Shown here: piece by piece, positions 42,829 through 50,598 of the stretch | Position numbering within the stretch: the stretch's first letter is position 1 | Layout of the letters: every line of letters starts with the position of its first letter | Assembly (NCBI GenBank): GCA_946482335.1 | Contig: CAMLRG010000009.1 | Span: forward strand, 1 to 53,437 | DNA: 53,437 bases | Direction: 5' to 3' | DNA from: an uncultured Duganella sp. | Lineage (GTDB): Bacteria; Pseudomonadota; Gammaproteobacteria; Burkholderiales; Burkholderiaceae | Position numbers and translations under genes: made by a program | The notes under the pieces: generated by a model | Databases searched by the model: none | What the model was told of the DNA's origin: nothing | The model's input: only the letters and a program-made list of their open reading frames with translations

Positions 42829-43176
42829 TCAGGCCAGGGGTGGTGCGCGTGAATCGTAGGCGCGCGCCGCGCGCACGCCGTCCGGCTGCGGCAAGGCAGC
42901 GCCGGCTTGCGGGGCGCTGTAGTCGAGGGAGCGGAAGCTGAAGCTTGGGGTGTGGATGGCCGACGCCAGCTCGGCAAAGGCGGCGCACTGGCTGCAATTG
43001 TGGTCCAGCGCCAGGCCGGCGCTCAGGCCGCCGTCGGCGCCGTCGCTGCCCTCGACTTGCTCGGTGCCACCCCGGTAGTCCGACCAGTGCGACACCGCGT
43101 GCGCCATCCCGAGCTGCTGGGATAGCACCAGCAGCAAGGCGAGCAAAGCGTGCAGGATGTGGCGGTTGGCTTTCAC
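42829..43176 (-). CDS. small exported protein with CxxC (DUF2946-like)
   Basis: About 115 residues from GTG 43176. A signal peptide (MKANRHILHALLALLLVLSQQLGMAHA) precedes a short region with HNCSQCAAFAELA, a pattern seen in DUF2946-type proteins that often lie beside metal-uptake or copper genes. No longer homology can be claimed. It lies between yegD and the TonB-dependent receptor on the same strand, 79 nt before the receptor start, and could assist metal handling. Confidence 0.65.
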   Translation of the reverse strand: MKANRHILHALLALLLVLSQQLGMAHAVSHWSDYRGGTEQVEGSDGADGGLSAGLALDHNCSQCAAFAELASAIHTPSFSFRSLDYSAPQAGAALPQPDGVRAARAYDSRAPPLA

Positions 43177-43195
43177 GGCGGCTATTGTAAGCAAA

Positions 43196-44446
43196 TTAGC
43201 CAAACTTGCGCAATGCATCCCGTGCGAGGCCGGCGCCGATGCTGCCAAACAGGTCGCCTTCGACGCGCCGCGCATCCGGCACCAGCGCGGCAATCCGTTC
43301 GCGCAGCAGGCGCACGCCGCTGGAGCCGCCGGTGAAGAAGACCGTATCCACCTGGCCCGGCTGCACGCCGGCATCGGCCAGCAGCCGGCGCACCGTGGCG
43401 CCCACGTTGGCCACCAGATGGCCGACCGCGGCGTCGAATTGCGGGCGCGGGATGTCCAGCACGGCGGGCGGCACCAGGCGCTCGAGCGAAAGCTGCACGG
43501 CGTCGGCGCTGGACAGGCCGATCTTGGCCTCCTCCACTTGCAGGGCCAGCCAGTGGCCGGCGCGTTCCTCGATCAGGTGCTGCAGGCGCTCCAGCTTGGC
43601 CGGCTCGCGTGCATCGCGCAGCATTTCCGTCAACTGGGCCTGCATCTTGCGCGTATAGGCCAGGTTGATGGTGTGCCAGGTCGCGAGGTTGAAGTAATAG
43701 CTGGACGGCACTTCGGCGCCACTGCGGAACTGGCTGCCATAGCCCAGCAGCGGCATCACGCTCGACAGGCTGAGGTACTTGTCGAAATCGGTGCCGCCAA
43801 TATGGACGCCGCCGGTGGCGAGGATGTCGTCGCCGCGCTCGGCGCGTCCGGCGCGCTGCGGCCCCAGGCGCACCAGGGTGAAGTCCGAGGTGCCACCGCC
43901 GATGTCGGCAATCAGCACCAGTTCCTCGCGCTCGGTTTGCGCCTCGTACTCGAAGGCGGCGGCAATCGGTTCGTACTGGAACGCCACCTCGCGGAAACCG
44001 ACGCTGCGCGCGATCGCGGCCAGGGTATCTTCCGCCAGCTGGTCGGCCGCCTGGTCGTCATCGATGAAGTGCACCGGGCGCCCCAGCACCACCTGGTCGA
44101 ACTGGCGGCCGGCAGCGCTTTCGGCGCGGCGCTTGAGCTCACCGATGAACTGGGACAACAGCAGGCGGAATGGCAAGGCGCGCCCGCCCACCTCGGTCTG
44201 CCCTTCCATCAGGCTGGTGCCCAGCAAGCTTTTCAGGGAACGCATCAGGCGGCCTTCGCAGCCGGCCAGGTATTCGGCCAGGGCGGCCCGGCCATAACTG
44301 GTGTCATCGTCCTCGGCATTGAAGAAGACCACGGAAGGCAGGGTCATCTTGCCATCTTCCAGCGCGAGCATGATGGGGTGGCCCGGGCGCACCCATCCCA
44401 CGGTGGAGTTGGAAGTGCCAAAGTCGATGCCGCAAGCCTGTGCCAT
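43196..44446 (-). CDS. yegD: Hsp70 family protein, YegD-like
   Basis: A 416-residue actin-fold ATPase of the Hsp70 superfamily lacking the substrate-binding domain. Phosphate-binding loops are visible: CGIDFGTSNSTVGWV (phosphate 1), LIADIGGGTSDFTLV (phosphate 2) and VFFTGGSSGVRLLRERI (adenosine). This truncated form is the YegD type; its client is unknown. The ATG at 44446 (MAQACGIDFGTSNS) is preferred over 44467. It lies upstream of the small Cys-containing gene with a 19-nt gap and diverges from the LacI-family gene. Confidence 0.9.
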   Translation of the reverse strand: MAQACGIDFGTSNSTVGWVRPGHPIMLALEDGKMTLPSVVFFNAEDDDTSYGRAALAEYLAGCEGRLMRSLKSLLGTSLMEGQTEVGGRALPFRLLLSQFIGELKRRAESAAGRQFDQVVLGRPVHFIDDDQAADQLAEDTLAAIARSVGFREVAFQYEPIAAAFEYEAQTEREELVLIADIGGGTSDFTLVRLGPQRAGRAERGDDILATGGVHIGGTDFDKYLSLSSVMPLLGYGSQFRSGAEVPSSYYFNLATWHTINLAYTRKMQAQLTEMLRDAREPAKLERLQHLIEERAGHWLALQVEEAKIGLSSADAVQLSLERLVPPAVLDIPRPQFDAAVGHLVANVGATVRRLLADAGVQPGQVDTVFFTGGSSGVRLLRERIAALVPDARRVEGDLFGSIGAGLARDALRKFG

Positions 44447-44538
44447 GTGAATCGTCCGAAAACCCAAAGGGGCGGTATTTTAACAGTTTGCGGCGCGGCT
44501 AGGGCACCACACCCCAGGTTATAAACACTAGGAAACAA

Positions 44539-44555
44539 TTGCCATGTGGTAAGAT
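44539..44555 (+). promoter_or_regulatory. putative promoter and operator of the LacI-family gene
   Basis: The near-perfect palindrome TTGCCA-TG-TGGTAA (44539-44552) overlaps an extended -10 element TGGTAAGAT (44547-44555), about 45 nt upstream of the ATG. A very similar palindrome occurs in the cyanophycin/ABC intergenic region (50562-50575). This position is what is expected for autorepression. Inference. Confidence 0.5.
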
Positions 44556-44600
44556 CCTAACTTATTCTCAACATCGCAAGCCAACCTGCCGTATCCGACC

Positions 44601-45680
44601 ATGCCACAACCTGCGATCGACTTGGCCACGCAAAAGGCCATCATCCTCAAGGAGGGACGCCGCGTCACCTCCTATGATGTCGCGCTGGTGGCCGGGGTCT
44701 CGCAATCGGCGGTGTCGCGCTGCTTCAAGCCGGGCGCCAGCGTCTCCAAATCGACCTATGCGCGGGTGATGAAGGCGGCCCAGGGGCTCGACTACATCCC
44801 CAATGCCGCGGCGCGCAGCCTGATCACGCGCCGCACCAACATCGTCGCCATCATCGTCTCCCACTCCAGCATGCTGTACAACCCGGCGGCCTTGTCGGAG
44901 TTGAGCCAGCAGCTGAACCGGCGCGGCAAGCGCGCCCTGCTCTTCACCATGCAGCATGAAGGGGAAATCGAGAGCATCCTGACCGACGTCTGGCAGTTCC
45001 AGGTCGATGGCGTGGTGGCGGCGTCGCGCCTGACGGCCGTGCACGTGGCCGAATTCAAGCGCCGCCAGGTGCCTTTGGTGGTGTTCAACCGCCACCTGCG
45101 CGACCTCGACGTCAATACGGTGCTGTGCGACCAGTATGACGCCAGCCGCAGCCTGGTCAACCGGCTGGTGGCGGCGGGCCACCAGCAATTTGCCTTGATC
45201 GGCGGGCCGGACCAGAATTCGGTGGCGCGCGAACGCTTGCGCGGGGCGCAGGACCGGATTGTCGAATTGGGCTTGCCGGATGCGCCAGTGTTTACCGGCG
45301 CGTTCGATTACGCCAGCGGGGTGGCCGGGCTGCATGAATTGATCGGCAGGCTGGGCACGGTGCCGGACGCTGTGATCTGCGGCAACGATGCCATGGCCAT
45401 GGGCTGCGTCGATGCGGCGCGCCAGCATCTGCATATCGACGTGCCGTCGGCGATGTCGGTGGTGGGATGCGACGCGGTGGAAGGCTCCAATTGGCTGAGC
45501 TATGAGCTCACCACGCTGCGCCAGCCGCTGCACAAGATGGCGGCGGCGGCGGCGGATTTGATGTGCAACCTGATCGAAGCCGATGGCGAAGTGGACGCGG
45601 AGAAGCGCGTGTTCGCGGCGCAGTTTGTCGAGGGGGAGACGGCGCGGCTGGTGGCGCCGCGGGCGGTGCTGGTGGCATAG
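44601..45680 (+). CDS. LacI-family transcriptional regulator
   Basis: A 359-residue repressor. The N-terminal helix-turn-helix (about 22-48, TSYDVALVAGVSQSAVSRCF) and hinge helix (YIPNAAARSLITRRTN) are followed by a periplasmic-binding-like effector domain (about 70-335) with GGPDQNSVARERLRGAQD and ICGNDAMAMG, typical of the family. It has an N-terminal extension of about 20 residues before the usual HTH start. Effector unknown. Convergent with cphA across a palindromic repeat. A palindrome at its own promoter recurs at the cyanophycin divergent promoter, so cyanophycin control is suggested. Confidence 0.9.
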   Translation: MPQPAIDLATQKAIILKEGRRVTSYDVALVAGVSQSAVSRCFKPGASVSKSTYARVMKAAQGLDYIPNAAARSLITRRTNIVAIIVSHSSMLYNPAALSELSQQLNRRGKRALLFTMQHEGEIESILTDVWQFQVDGVVAASRLTAVHVAEFKRRQVPLVVFNRHLRDLDVNTVLCDQYDASRSLVNRLVAAGHQQFALIGGPDQNSVARERLRGAQDRIVELGLPDAPVFTGAFDYASGVAGLHELIGRLGTVPDAVICGNDAMAMGCVDAARQHLHIDVPSAMSVVGCDAVEGSNWLSYELTTLRQPLHKMAAAAADLMCNLIEADGEVDAEKRVFAAQFVEGETARLVAPRAVLVA

Positions 45681-45730
45681 AACCGGTGAATCGGGGTCTG
45701 GCCCTGCGGGCCAGACCCCGGTTTACCGGA
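45681..45730. repeat. palindromic intergenic repeat, copy e (lacI-cphA)
   Basis: Core GGGGTCTGGCCC-TGC-GGGCCAGACCCC (45693-45719), 12-bp perfect arms, flanked by AACCGG and CCGG. It lies between the convergent stops of the LacI-family gene (45680) and cphA (45733). Compensating changes (A to G in one arm, T to C in the other) keep the stem perfect relative to the other copies. Confidence 0.85.
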
Positions 45731-45732
45731 TT

Positions 45733-48303
45733 TCAACCGGCCGCAATCCGCTTCGCGATATGCGCCAGCGACTCCTCCACCTGGTCCACCAGGATCAGGC
45801 AAAGATCCCCATCCTGCAGCCGGTCCATTGCCGTATCGATCGCCACGAACTCCCCGGTAATCTCGTCCACGCGCGTAGTCCGGCTCGCCCCTTGCAGCCC
45901 CTGGCGCAGCAAACCCACCACCTCGCCGTCGGCGCGCCCGCGCTGGCAAGCATCCTGATACAGGACCACCTCGTCGAACGCCTTGCCCAGGATTTCCGTC
46001 TGCTGGCGGATATCCTGGTCGCGGCGGTCGCCGGCACCGGAAATCACCACCGAACGGCGCTTGGCCGGCATCGCATCGACCGCCTGCACCAGGGCCAGCA
46101 TCGCATCCGGATTGTGGCCATAGTCGGCGATCACGGTCGCGCCGCGGTACTTGAAGATATTGAAGCGCCCCGGCGCATTATGGCTGTCGGTATTGAAGGT
46201 CAGCAGGCCGCGACGGATCGCATCCCAAGCGATCCCGGACGCCCAGGCCGCCGCCACCGCCGCCATGGTGTTCTCCACCTGGAAGCCGATGGTGCCGTTA
46301 TGGGTGATCGGGATATCGGCCAATGGGATGCGCTGCTCGTTCTTGCCTTCCACCGCCACCAGCTGGCCGTTGTCGATGAACACGGTACGCTTGCCTTGCG
46401 CCAGATGCGTCGCCACCACCGGGTGGTAACGGTCGGCACCGAAAAAGATCACCTTGCCCTTGCATTTGGCCGCCATGGCAGCGACGATCGGATCGGTCGC
46501 ATTCAGCACCGCATAGCCGTGCTCGTCGACGTTCATCACGATCACGCGTTTCAGCACCGCCAGGTCTTCCACCGTGGTGATGTAGTTCAGGCCCAGGTGG
46601 TCGCCGGCACCGATGTTGGTCACCACAGCCACCTTGCAGCGGTCGTAAGCCAGGCCTTCGCGCAGGATGCCGCCGCGTGCGGTCTCGAATACCGCCGCGT
46701 CCACGTCGGGGTGCTGGAGCACATTGCGTGCCGAGCGCGGACCGGAACAGTCGCCGGAGTCGATCTGGCGGCCATTGACGTAGACGCCGTCGGTATTGGT
46801 CATGCCAACCCGCAGGCCGCCGGCGGCGATCAGGTGCGCCGTCAGCCGCACCGTGGTGGTCTTGCCGTTGGTGCCGGTGACGGCCACCACGGGAATGCGG
46901 CCATCGTCGCCTTCCGGGAACATGGCATTGATGATCGCTTCACCGATCGGGCGGCCCTTGCCGTAGGACGGCGACAGGTGCATGCGCAAGCCGGGAGCGG
47001 CGTTGACTTCCACCACACCGCCATTCTGCTCCTCGATCGGGCGCAGCACGGAATCGCACACCACATCCACGCCGCAGATATCGAGCCCGATCATCTGCGC
47101 CGCTTCCACCGCGCGCGCGGCCACTTCAGGGTGCACGTCGTCGGTCACGTCGGTGGCGGTGCCGCCGGTCGACAGGTTGGCGTTATTGCGCAGCACCACG
47201 CGCTGCCCCTGCGGCGGCACCGAGTCGGCCGCCAGGCCCTGCAGCGCCAGGCGCGCCAGCGCGATATCGTCGAAACGGATCTTGGTCAGCGCGGTGCCGT
47301 GGCCGGTGCCGCGGCGCGGGTCGGCATTGACGATGTCGACCAGCTCGCGCACCGAATGTACGCCGTCGCCCACCACATGCGGCGGATCGCGGCGCGCGGC
47401 GGCGACCAGCTTGTTGCCGATCACCAGCAGGCGGAAATCGTGGCCAGCCAGGAAACGTTCGACCATGATGTCGTCGCGGAATTCCTTGGCGGCGTTGTAG
47501 GCGGCGATCGTATGCTCGCGCGTCGTGATGTTGACGGTCACGCCCTTGCCCTGGTTGCCGTCCTTCGGTTTCACCACCACCGGCAAGCCGATTTCCTGCG
47601 CGGCCTTCCAGGCATCTTCCGCATTTTCGGCGGTACGGCCCACCGGCACCGGCACGCCGGCCGCGTCCAGCAATTTCTTGGTCAATTCCTTGTCCTGCGC
47701 GATGGTTTCGGCAATCGCGCTGGTGCTGTCCATTTCGGCAGCCTGGATGCGGCGCTGCTTGCTGCCCCAGCCAAAGCTGACCATCGACCCTTCCGTCATG
47801 CGCCGGTACGGGATCTTGCGGGCCACGGCGGCATGCACGATGGAGCCGGTCGACGGGCCCAGGCGCACGTCTTCGTCCAGTTCGCGCAATTCGTGCAGTG
47901 CCGCGTCCAGGTCGAACGGTGCGTCGTCCATGGCCGCCTTGCACAGCTTCTCGGCCCACTCCACCGCCAGGCGGCCGACCGCTTCTTCGGTGTATTCCAC
48001 CACCATCTGGTAAATGCCCGGTTCCAGCGTGGGCGTGGTGCGGCTGAACGTCACCGGGCAGCCGGCTTCGGCCTGCAGGCCGAGCGCCGCCACCTCCAGC
48101 ACGTGGGCCAGCGGGATGGTATCGGCGTGGCCGGCCGGCTGCAGCTGCGCCAGACGCGGGAAGCGCGTACGCAGGCGCACTTCGAAACCGGGGATCTTGT
48201 CGACCGAACGCTCTTCCGGCGTGCAGGACACAATGGCTTCAACAGCCGTATGCTGGCTCCACAGATTTGGGCCGCGCAGCGCGCGGAGGCGAATAACTTC
48301 CAT
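45733..48303 (-). CDS. cphA: cyanophycin synthetase
   Basis: An 856-residue enzyme that polymerises aspartate and arginine into the storage polymer cyanophycin in the cytoplasm. N-domain (about 1-160), ATP-grasp domain (about 205-455, with VVKPKDGNQGKGV near 243-255), and a Mur-ligase-like M domain with an intact P-loop GTNGKTTT (477-484). The C-terminal Mur-like domain has DYGHNPDAMLALV and SGAGDRRDQD. All elements for both Asp and Arg addition are present. It begins 12 nt after the paralog's stop codon, on the same strand. Confidence 0.95.
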   Translation of the reverse strand: MEVIRLRALRGPNLWSQHTAVEAIVSCTPEERSVDKIPGFEVRLRTRFPRLAQLQPAGHADTIPLAHVLEVAALGLQAEAGCPVTFSRTTPTLEPGIYQMVVEYTEEAVGRLAVEWAEKLCKAAMDDAPFDLDAALHELRELDEDVRLGPSTGSIVHAAVARKIPYRRMTEGSMVSFGWGSKQRRIQAAEMDSTSAIAETIAQDKELTKKLLDAAGVPVPVGRTAENAEDAWKAAQEIGLPVVVKPKDGNQGKGVTVNITTREHTIAAYNAAKEFRDDIMVERFLAGHDFRLLVIGNKLVAAARRDPPHVVGDGVHSVRELVDIVNADPRRGTGHGTALTKIRFDDIALARLALQGLAADSVPPQGQRVVLRNNANLSTGGTATDVTDDVHPEVAARAVEAAQMIGLDICGVDVVCDSVLRPIEEQNGGVVEVNAAPGLRMHLSPSYGKGRPIGEAIINAMFPEGDDGRIPVVAVTGTNGKTTTVRLTAHLIAAGGLRVGMTNTDGVYVNGRQIDSGDCSGPRSARNVLQHPDVDAAVFETARGGILREGLAYDRCKVAVVTNIGAGDHLGLNYITTVEDLAVLKRVIVMNVDEHGYAVLNATDPIVAAMAAKCKGKVIFFGADRYHPVVATHLAQGKRTVFIDNGQLVAVEGKNEQRIPLADIPITHNGTIGFQVENTMAAVAAAWASGIAWDAIRRGLLTFNTDSHNAPGRFNIFKYRGATVIADYGHNPDAMLALVQAVDAMPAKRRSVVISGAGDRRDQDIRQQTEILGKAFDEVVLYQDACQRGRADGEVVGLLRQGLQGASRTTRVDEITGEFVAIDTAMDRLQDGDLCLILVDQVEESLAHIAKRIAAG

Positions 48304-48315
48304 TCCTGGTAATCC

Positions 48316-50493
48316 TCAGTTTTTCTTGGTGTTCCACTCGAAGGTGCGCAGCGCTGCCCCGATCAGGTCGGGCGACAGGCCCATGGCCCAACCGGCGCCG
48401 ATGGCTGCCAGCACGGCTTCCTTGCGGTCTTCTCCGCTGTCCGGCAGGCACGATGGCGGCAGCACCGCCAGTTCGTCGCGCCCGGCCGCCATCACGAAAG
48501 CGCCATCGCGCAGGAATACCGCGTGGCCGCCATCCTGACGGTGCGAATCGATCGCCGGCACGTGTTCGCTGGTGCCGTAGAAGATCACGTCGCCGTCGCA
48601 CAGTTCGGCCATTTCGACCACTTGCGCATCGGACGCGTTCAGCACCGCGGCGCCTTCCGGCAGCACCACGTCGACCTGGGTGCGCAGCACGCCGAACATC
48701 TGTTCCGGCGAGTGGATGTAGAACTCGCCCAGCTCTTCATGGCCGGCCGCGTCGGTCACCACGCCCACCATGCACTTATCGTAAGCCAAGCCTTCACTCA
48801 GGATCATGCGGCTGGAATTGGCGAATACCGCCGCCTCCACATTCTTGTTCAGCAGCAGGCGTTCGCCGGACTCCCATTCGGTCAGCGGCCCGCGCGCCAC
48901 GTTGCGGCCGTTCAGGTACACGCCCTGCTCGGTGGCGGTGCCGACGTAACGGCCGCCCATCTGCAGCAGCCAGCCGATCAGGCGCGCGATCAGCGCATTC
49001 TGGCGCGAGCCGGATACGCCGACGATCGGGATGCGGCCATCCTCGCCTTCGGCGAACAGCTGGTCGGCAATCGCATGGCCGACCGGGCGCGCGACGCCGC
49101 CGCCGGCCGGCTTCAGGTGCGCCAGCAAGCCCGGGCTGGCATTGACTTCGATGATGGCCCCGCCCTGCTCTTCCAGTGGTTTCGAAATATCCGCCGCGAC
49201 CAGGTCGATGCCGGCGATATCAAGGCCGATGGTGCGCGCCGCCAGTGCCGCCATCTCGGCCACGGCCGGGTGCACCAGGTCGGTCACGTCGTTGGCGACG
49301 TTGCCGTTGACCTGGATCAGGACCCTGCGGCCGGCTTCCACCACGGAGTCCGGCGTCAAGCCCTGGCGTTTCAGGTCCAGCTGCACTTCCTCCGACTTTT
49401 TCGGTTCGACGATATTCAGCGGGAATTCTTCCGTGGTGCCGCGGCGCGGATCGGTATTGATCTGCGTATCGACCAGCTCCTGCACGGTGGACTTGCCGTC
49501 GCCATCGACCCACAGCGACTCGCCCATCGACGCCGCCACCATCTGGCGGCCCACCACCAGCAGGCGGTGCTCGTTGCCGACGATGAATTTCTCGACGATG
49601 ACGCTCTTGCTGCCGCCACGGGTGACGGCGATATCGTAGGCTGCGCGCACGTCCGCTTCGGTCATCAGGTTCAGCGACACGCCACGGCCATGGTTGCCGT
49701 CATAGGGCTTGAGCGCCACCGGCAAGCCGATGTCCTGCGCTTCTTCCCACGCTTCGTCGGCGCTCTTCACCAGGGTGCCCTCGGGGACCGGCACGCCGAC
49801 CGACTTCAGCAAGTCCTTGGTCATGTCCTTGTCCGAGGCGATGCCTTCGGCGATGGCCGAAGTGTTGTCGGTTTCCGCCGTCCAGATGCGGCGCTGGCGC
49901 GCGCCGTGGCCAAGCTGCACCAGGTTGCCGTCGGTCAGGCGGATGTGCGGGATCTTGCGGTCGGTCGCCGCGTCCACGATGGAGGCGGTCGACGGGCCGA
50001 GGCACAGCGATTCGACCATCGAGGTGAGTTTTTCGACGGTGGCGGCCAGGTCGTAAGGCTGGTCTTCGATGGCGGCCAGCATCAAGTCCTTCCCGGCAGC
50101 GAGCGCGGCGCGGCCAACCTGTTCCTGGCGGGTGCGGAATGCCATCTTGTAAATGCCGCTGCCTTCGGCGGTCTGGCGCGTCTTGCCGAAACCGGTGCGC
50201 ATGCCGGCCAGGTTCTGCAATTCGAGTACCACGTGCTCCAGCACGTGGCCGGCATAGGTGCCGTCGCGCAGGCGCTCGAGGAAGCCGCCGCGCTCACCGA
50301 CGCCGCAGCGATGCTCGACCAGCCCTGGCAGGAAGGCGATCAAGCGTTCATAAAATCCGGGAAGTTTGTTCGAAGGGTAGTTTTCAAGCTCGCCGATATC
50401 CAGCCAGGCTTCGATCACCGGGCGATAGGTCCAGATGTTCGGTCCACGCAAGTGTGTTACGCGGAGAAACTCAATATCTTTCTTTTTTGTCAT
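48316..50493 (-). CDS. cyanophycin synthetase-like paralog (degenerate M domain)
   Basis: A 725-residue CphA homolog. The N-domain and ATP-grasp domain (ALKPYDGNHGRGV, about 260-272) look intact. In the Mur-like M domain the P-loop is replaced by VSGSRQNAL (493-501), which lacks the Lys-Thr needed for ATP, and the protein ends near 725 without the last Mur-ligase domain. This resembles CphA2-type enzymes, which polymerise beta-Asp-Arg dipeptides and have a disabled M domain, but it could instead be a partner or regulatory subunit of the full-length synthetase. It shares a 105-bp divergent region with the ABC transporter. Confidence 0.88.
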   Translation of the reverse strand: MTKKKDIEFLRVTHLRGPNIWTYRPVIEAWLDIGELENYPSNKLPGFYERLIAFLPGLVEHRCGVGERGGFLERLRDGTYAGHVLEHVVLELQNLAGMRTGFGKTRQTAEGSGIYKMAFRTRQEQVGRAALAAGKDLMLAAIEDQPYDLAATVEKLTSMVESLCLGPSTASIVDAATDRKIPHIRLTDGNLVQLGHGARQRRIWTAETDNTSAIAEGIASDKDMTKDLLKSVGVPVPEGTLVKSADEAWEEAQDIGLPVALKPYDGNHGRGVSLNLMTEADVRAAYDIAVTRGGSKSVIVEKFIVGNEHRLLVVGRQMVAASMGESLWVDGDGKSTVQELVDTQINTDPRRGTTEEFPLNIVEPKKSEEVQLDLKRQGLTPDSVVEAGRRVLIQVNGNVANDVTDLVHPAVAEMAALAARTIGLDIAGIDLVAADISKPLEEQGGAIIEVNASPGLLAHLKPAGGGVARPVGHAIADQLFAEGEDGRIPIVGVSGSRQNALIARLIGWLLQMGGRYVGTATEQGVYLNGRNVARGPLTEWESGERLLLNKNVEAAVFANSSRMILSEGLAYDKCMVGVVTDAAGHEELGEFYIHSPEQMFGVLRTQVDVVLPEGAAVLNASDAQVVEMAELCDGDVIFYGTSEHVPAIDSHRQDGGHAVFLRDGAFVMAAGRDELAVLPPSCLPDSGEDRKEAVLAAIGAGWAMGLSPDLIGAALRTFEWNTKKN

Positions 50494-50518
50494 GTTTTAG
50501 CTCTTGTACCTCTTGCGG

Positions 50519-50575
50519 TATACTCCGCCCGTCCTGCTATTTTCCCACTGTTTCGCAATTCTTGCCACTTGGCAA
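50519..50575 (+). promoter_or_regulatory. divergent cyanophycin/ABC region with palindromic operator
   Basis: The perfect palindrome TTGCCA-CT-TGGCAA (50562-50575) lies between the two divergent starts. On the plus strand TATACT (50519-50524) is a reasonable -10 (with a weak TTTAGC at 17 bp), placing the palindrome shortly downstream of the transcription start. The same palindrome with one arm change is found at the LacI-family promoter. Confidence 0.5.
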
Positions 50576-50598
50576 AGAGTGCCGGAGTCCGACCCATA

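Noticed and set aside
42750..42977. Longer N-terminus for the TonB-dependent receptor
   Set aside because: It would bury the clear signal peptide at residue 77 and overlaps the small exported gene in another frame.
48523..50598. Upstream extension of the ABC transporter frame to a 1452-residue protein
   Set aside because: The extension is antisense to the cyanophycin synthetase paralog and has shadow composition. The transporter homology begins at the ATG 50599.
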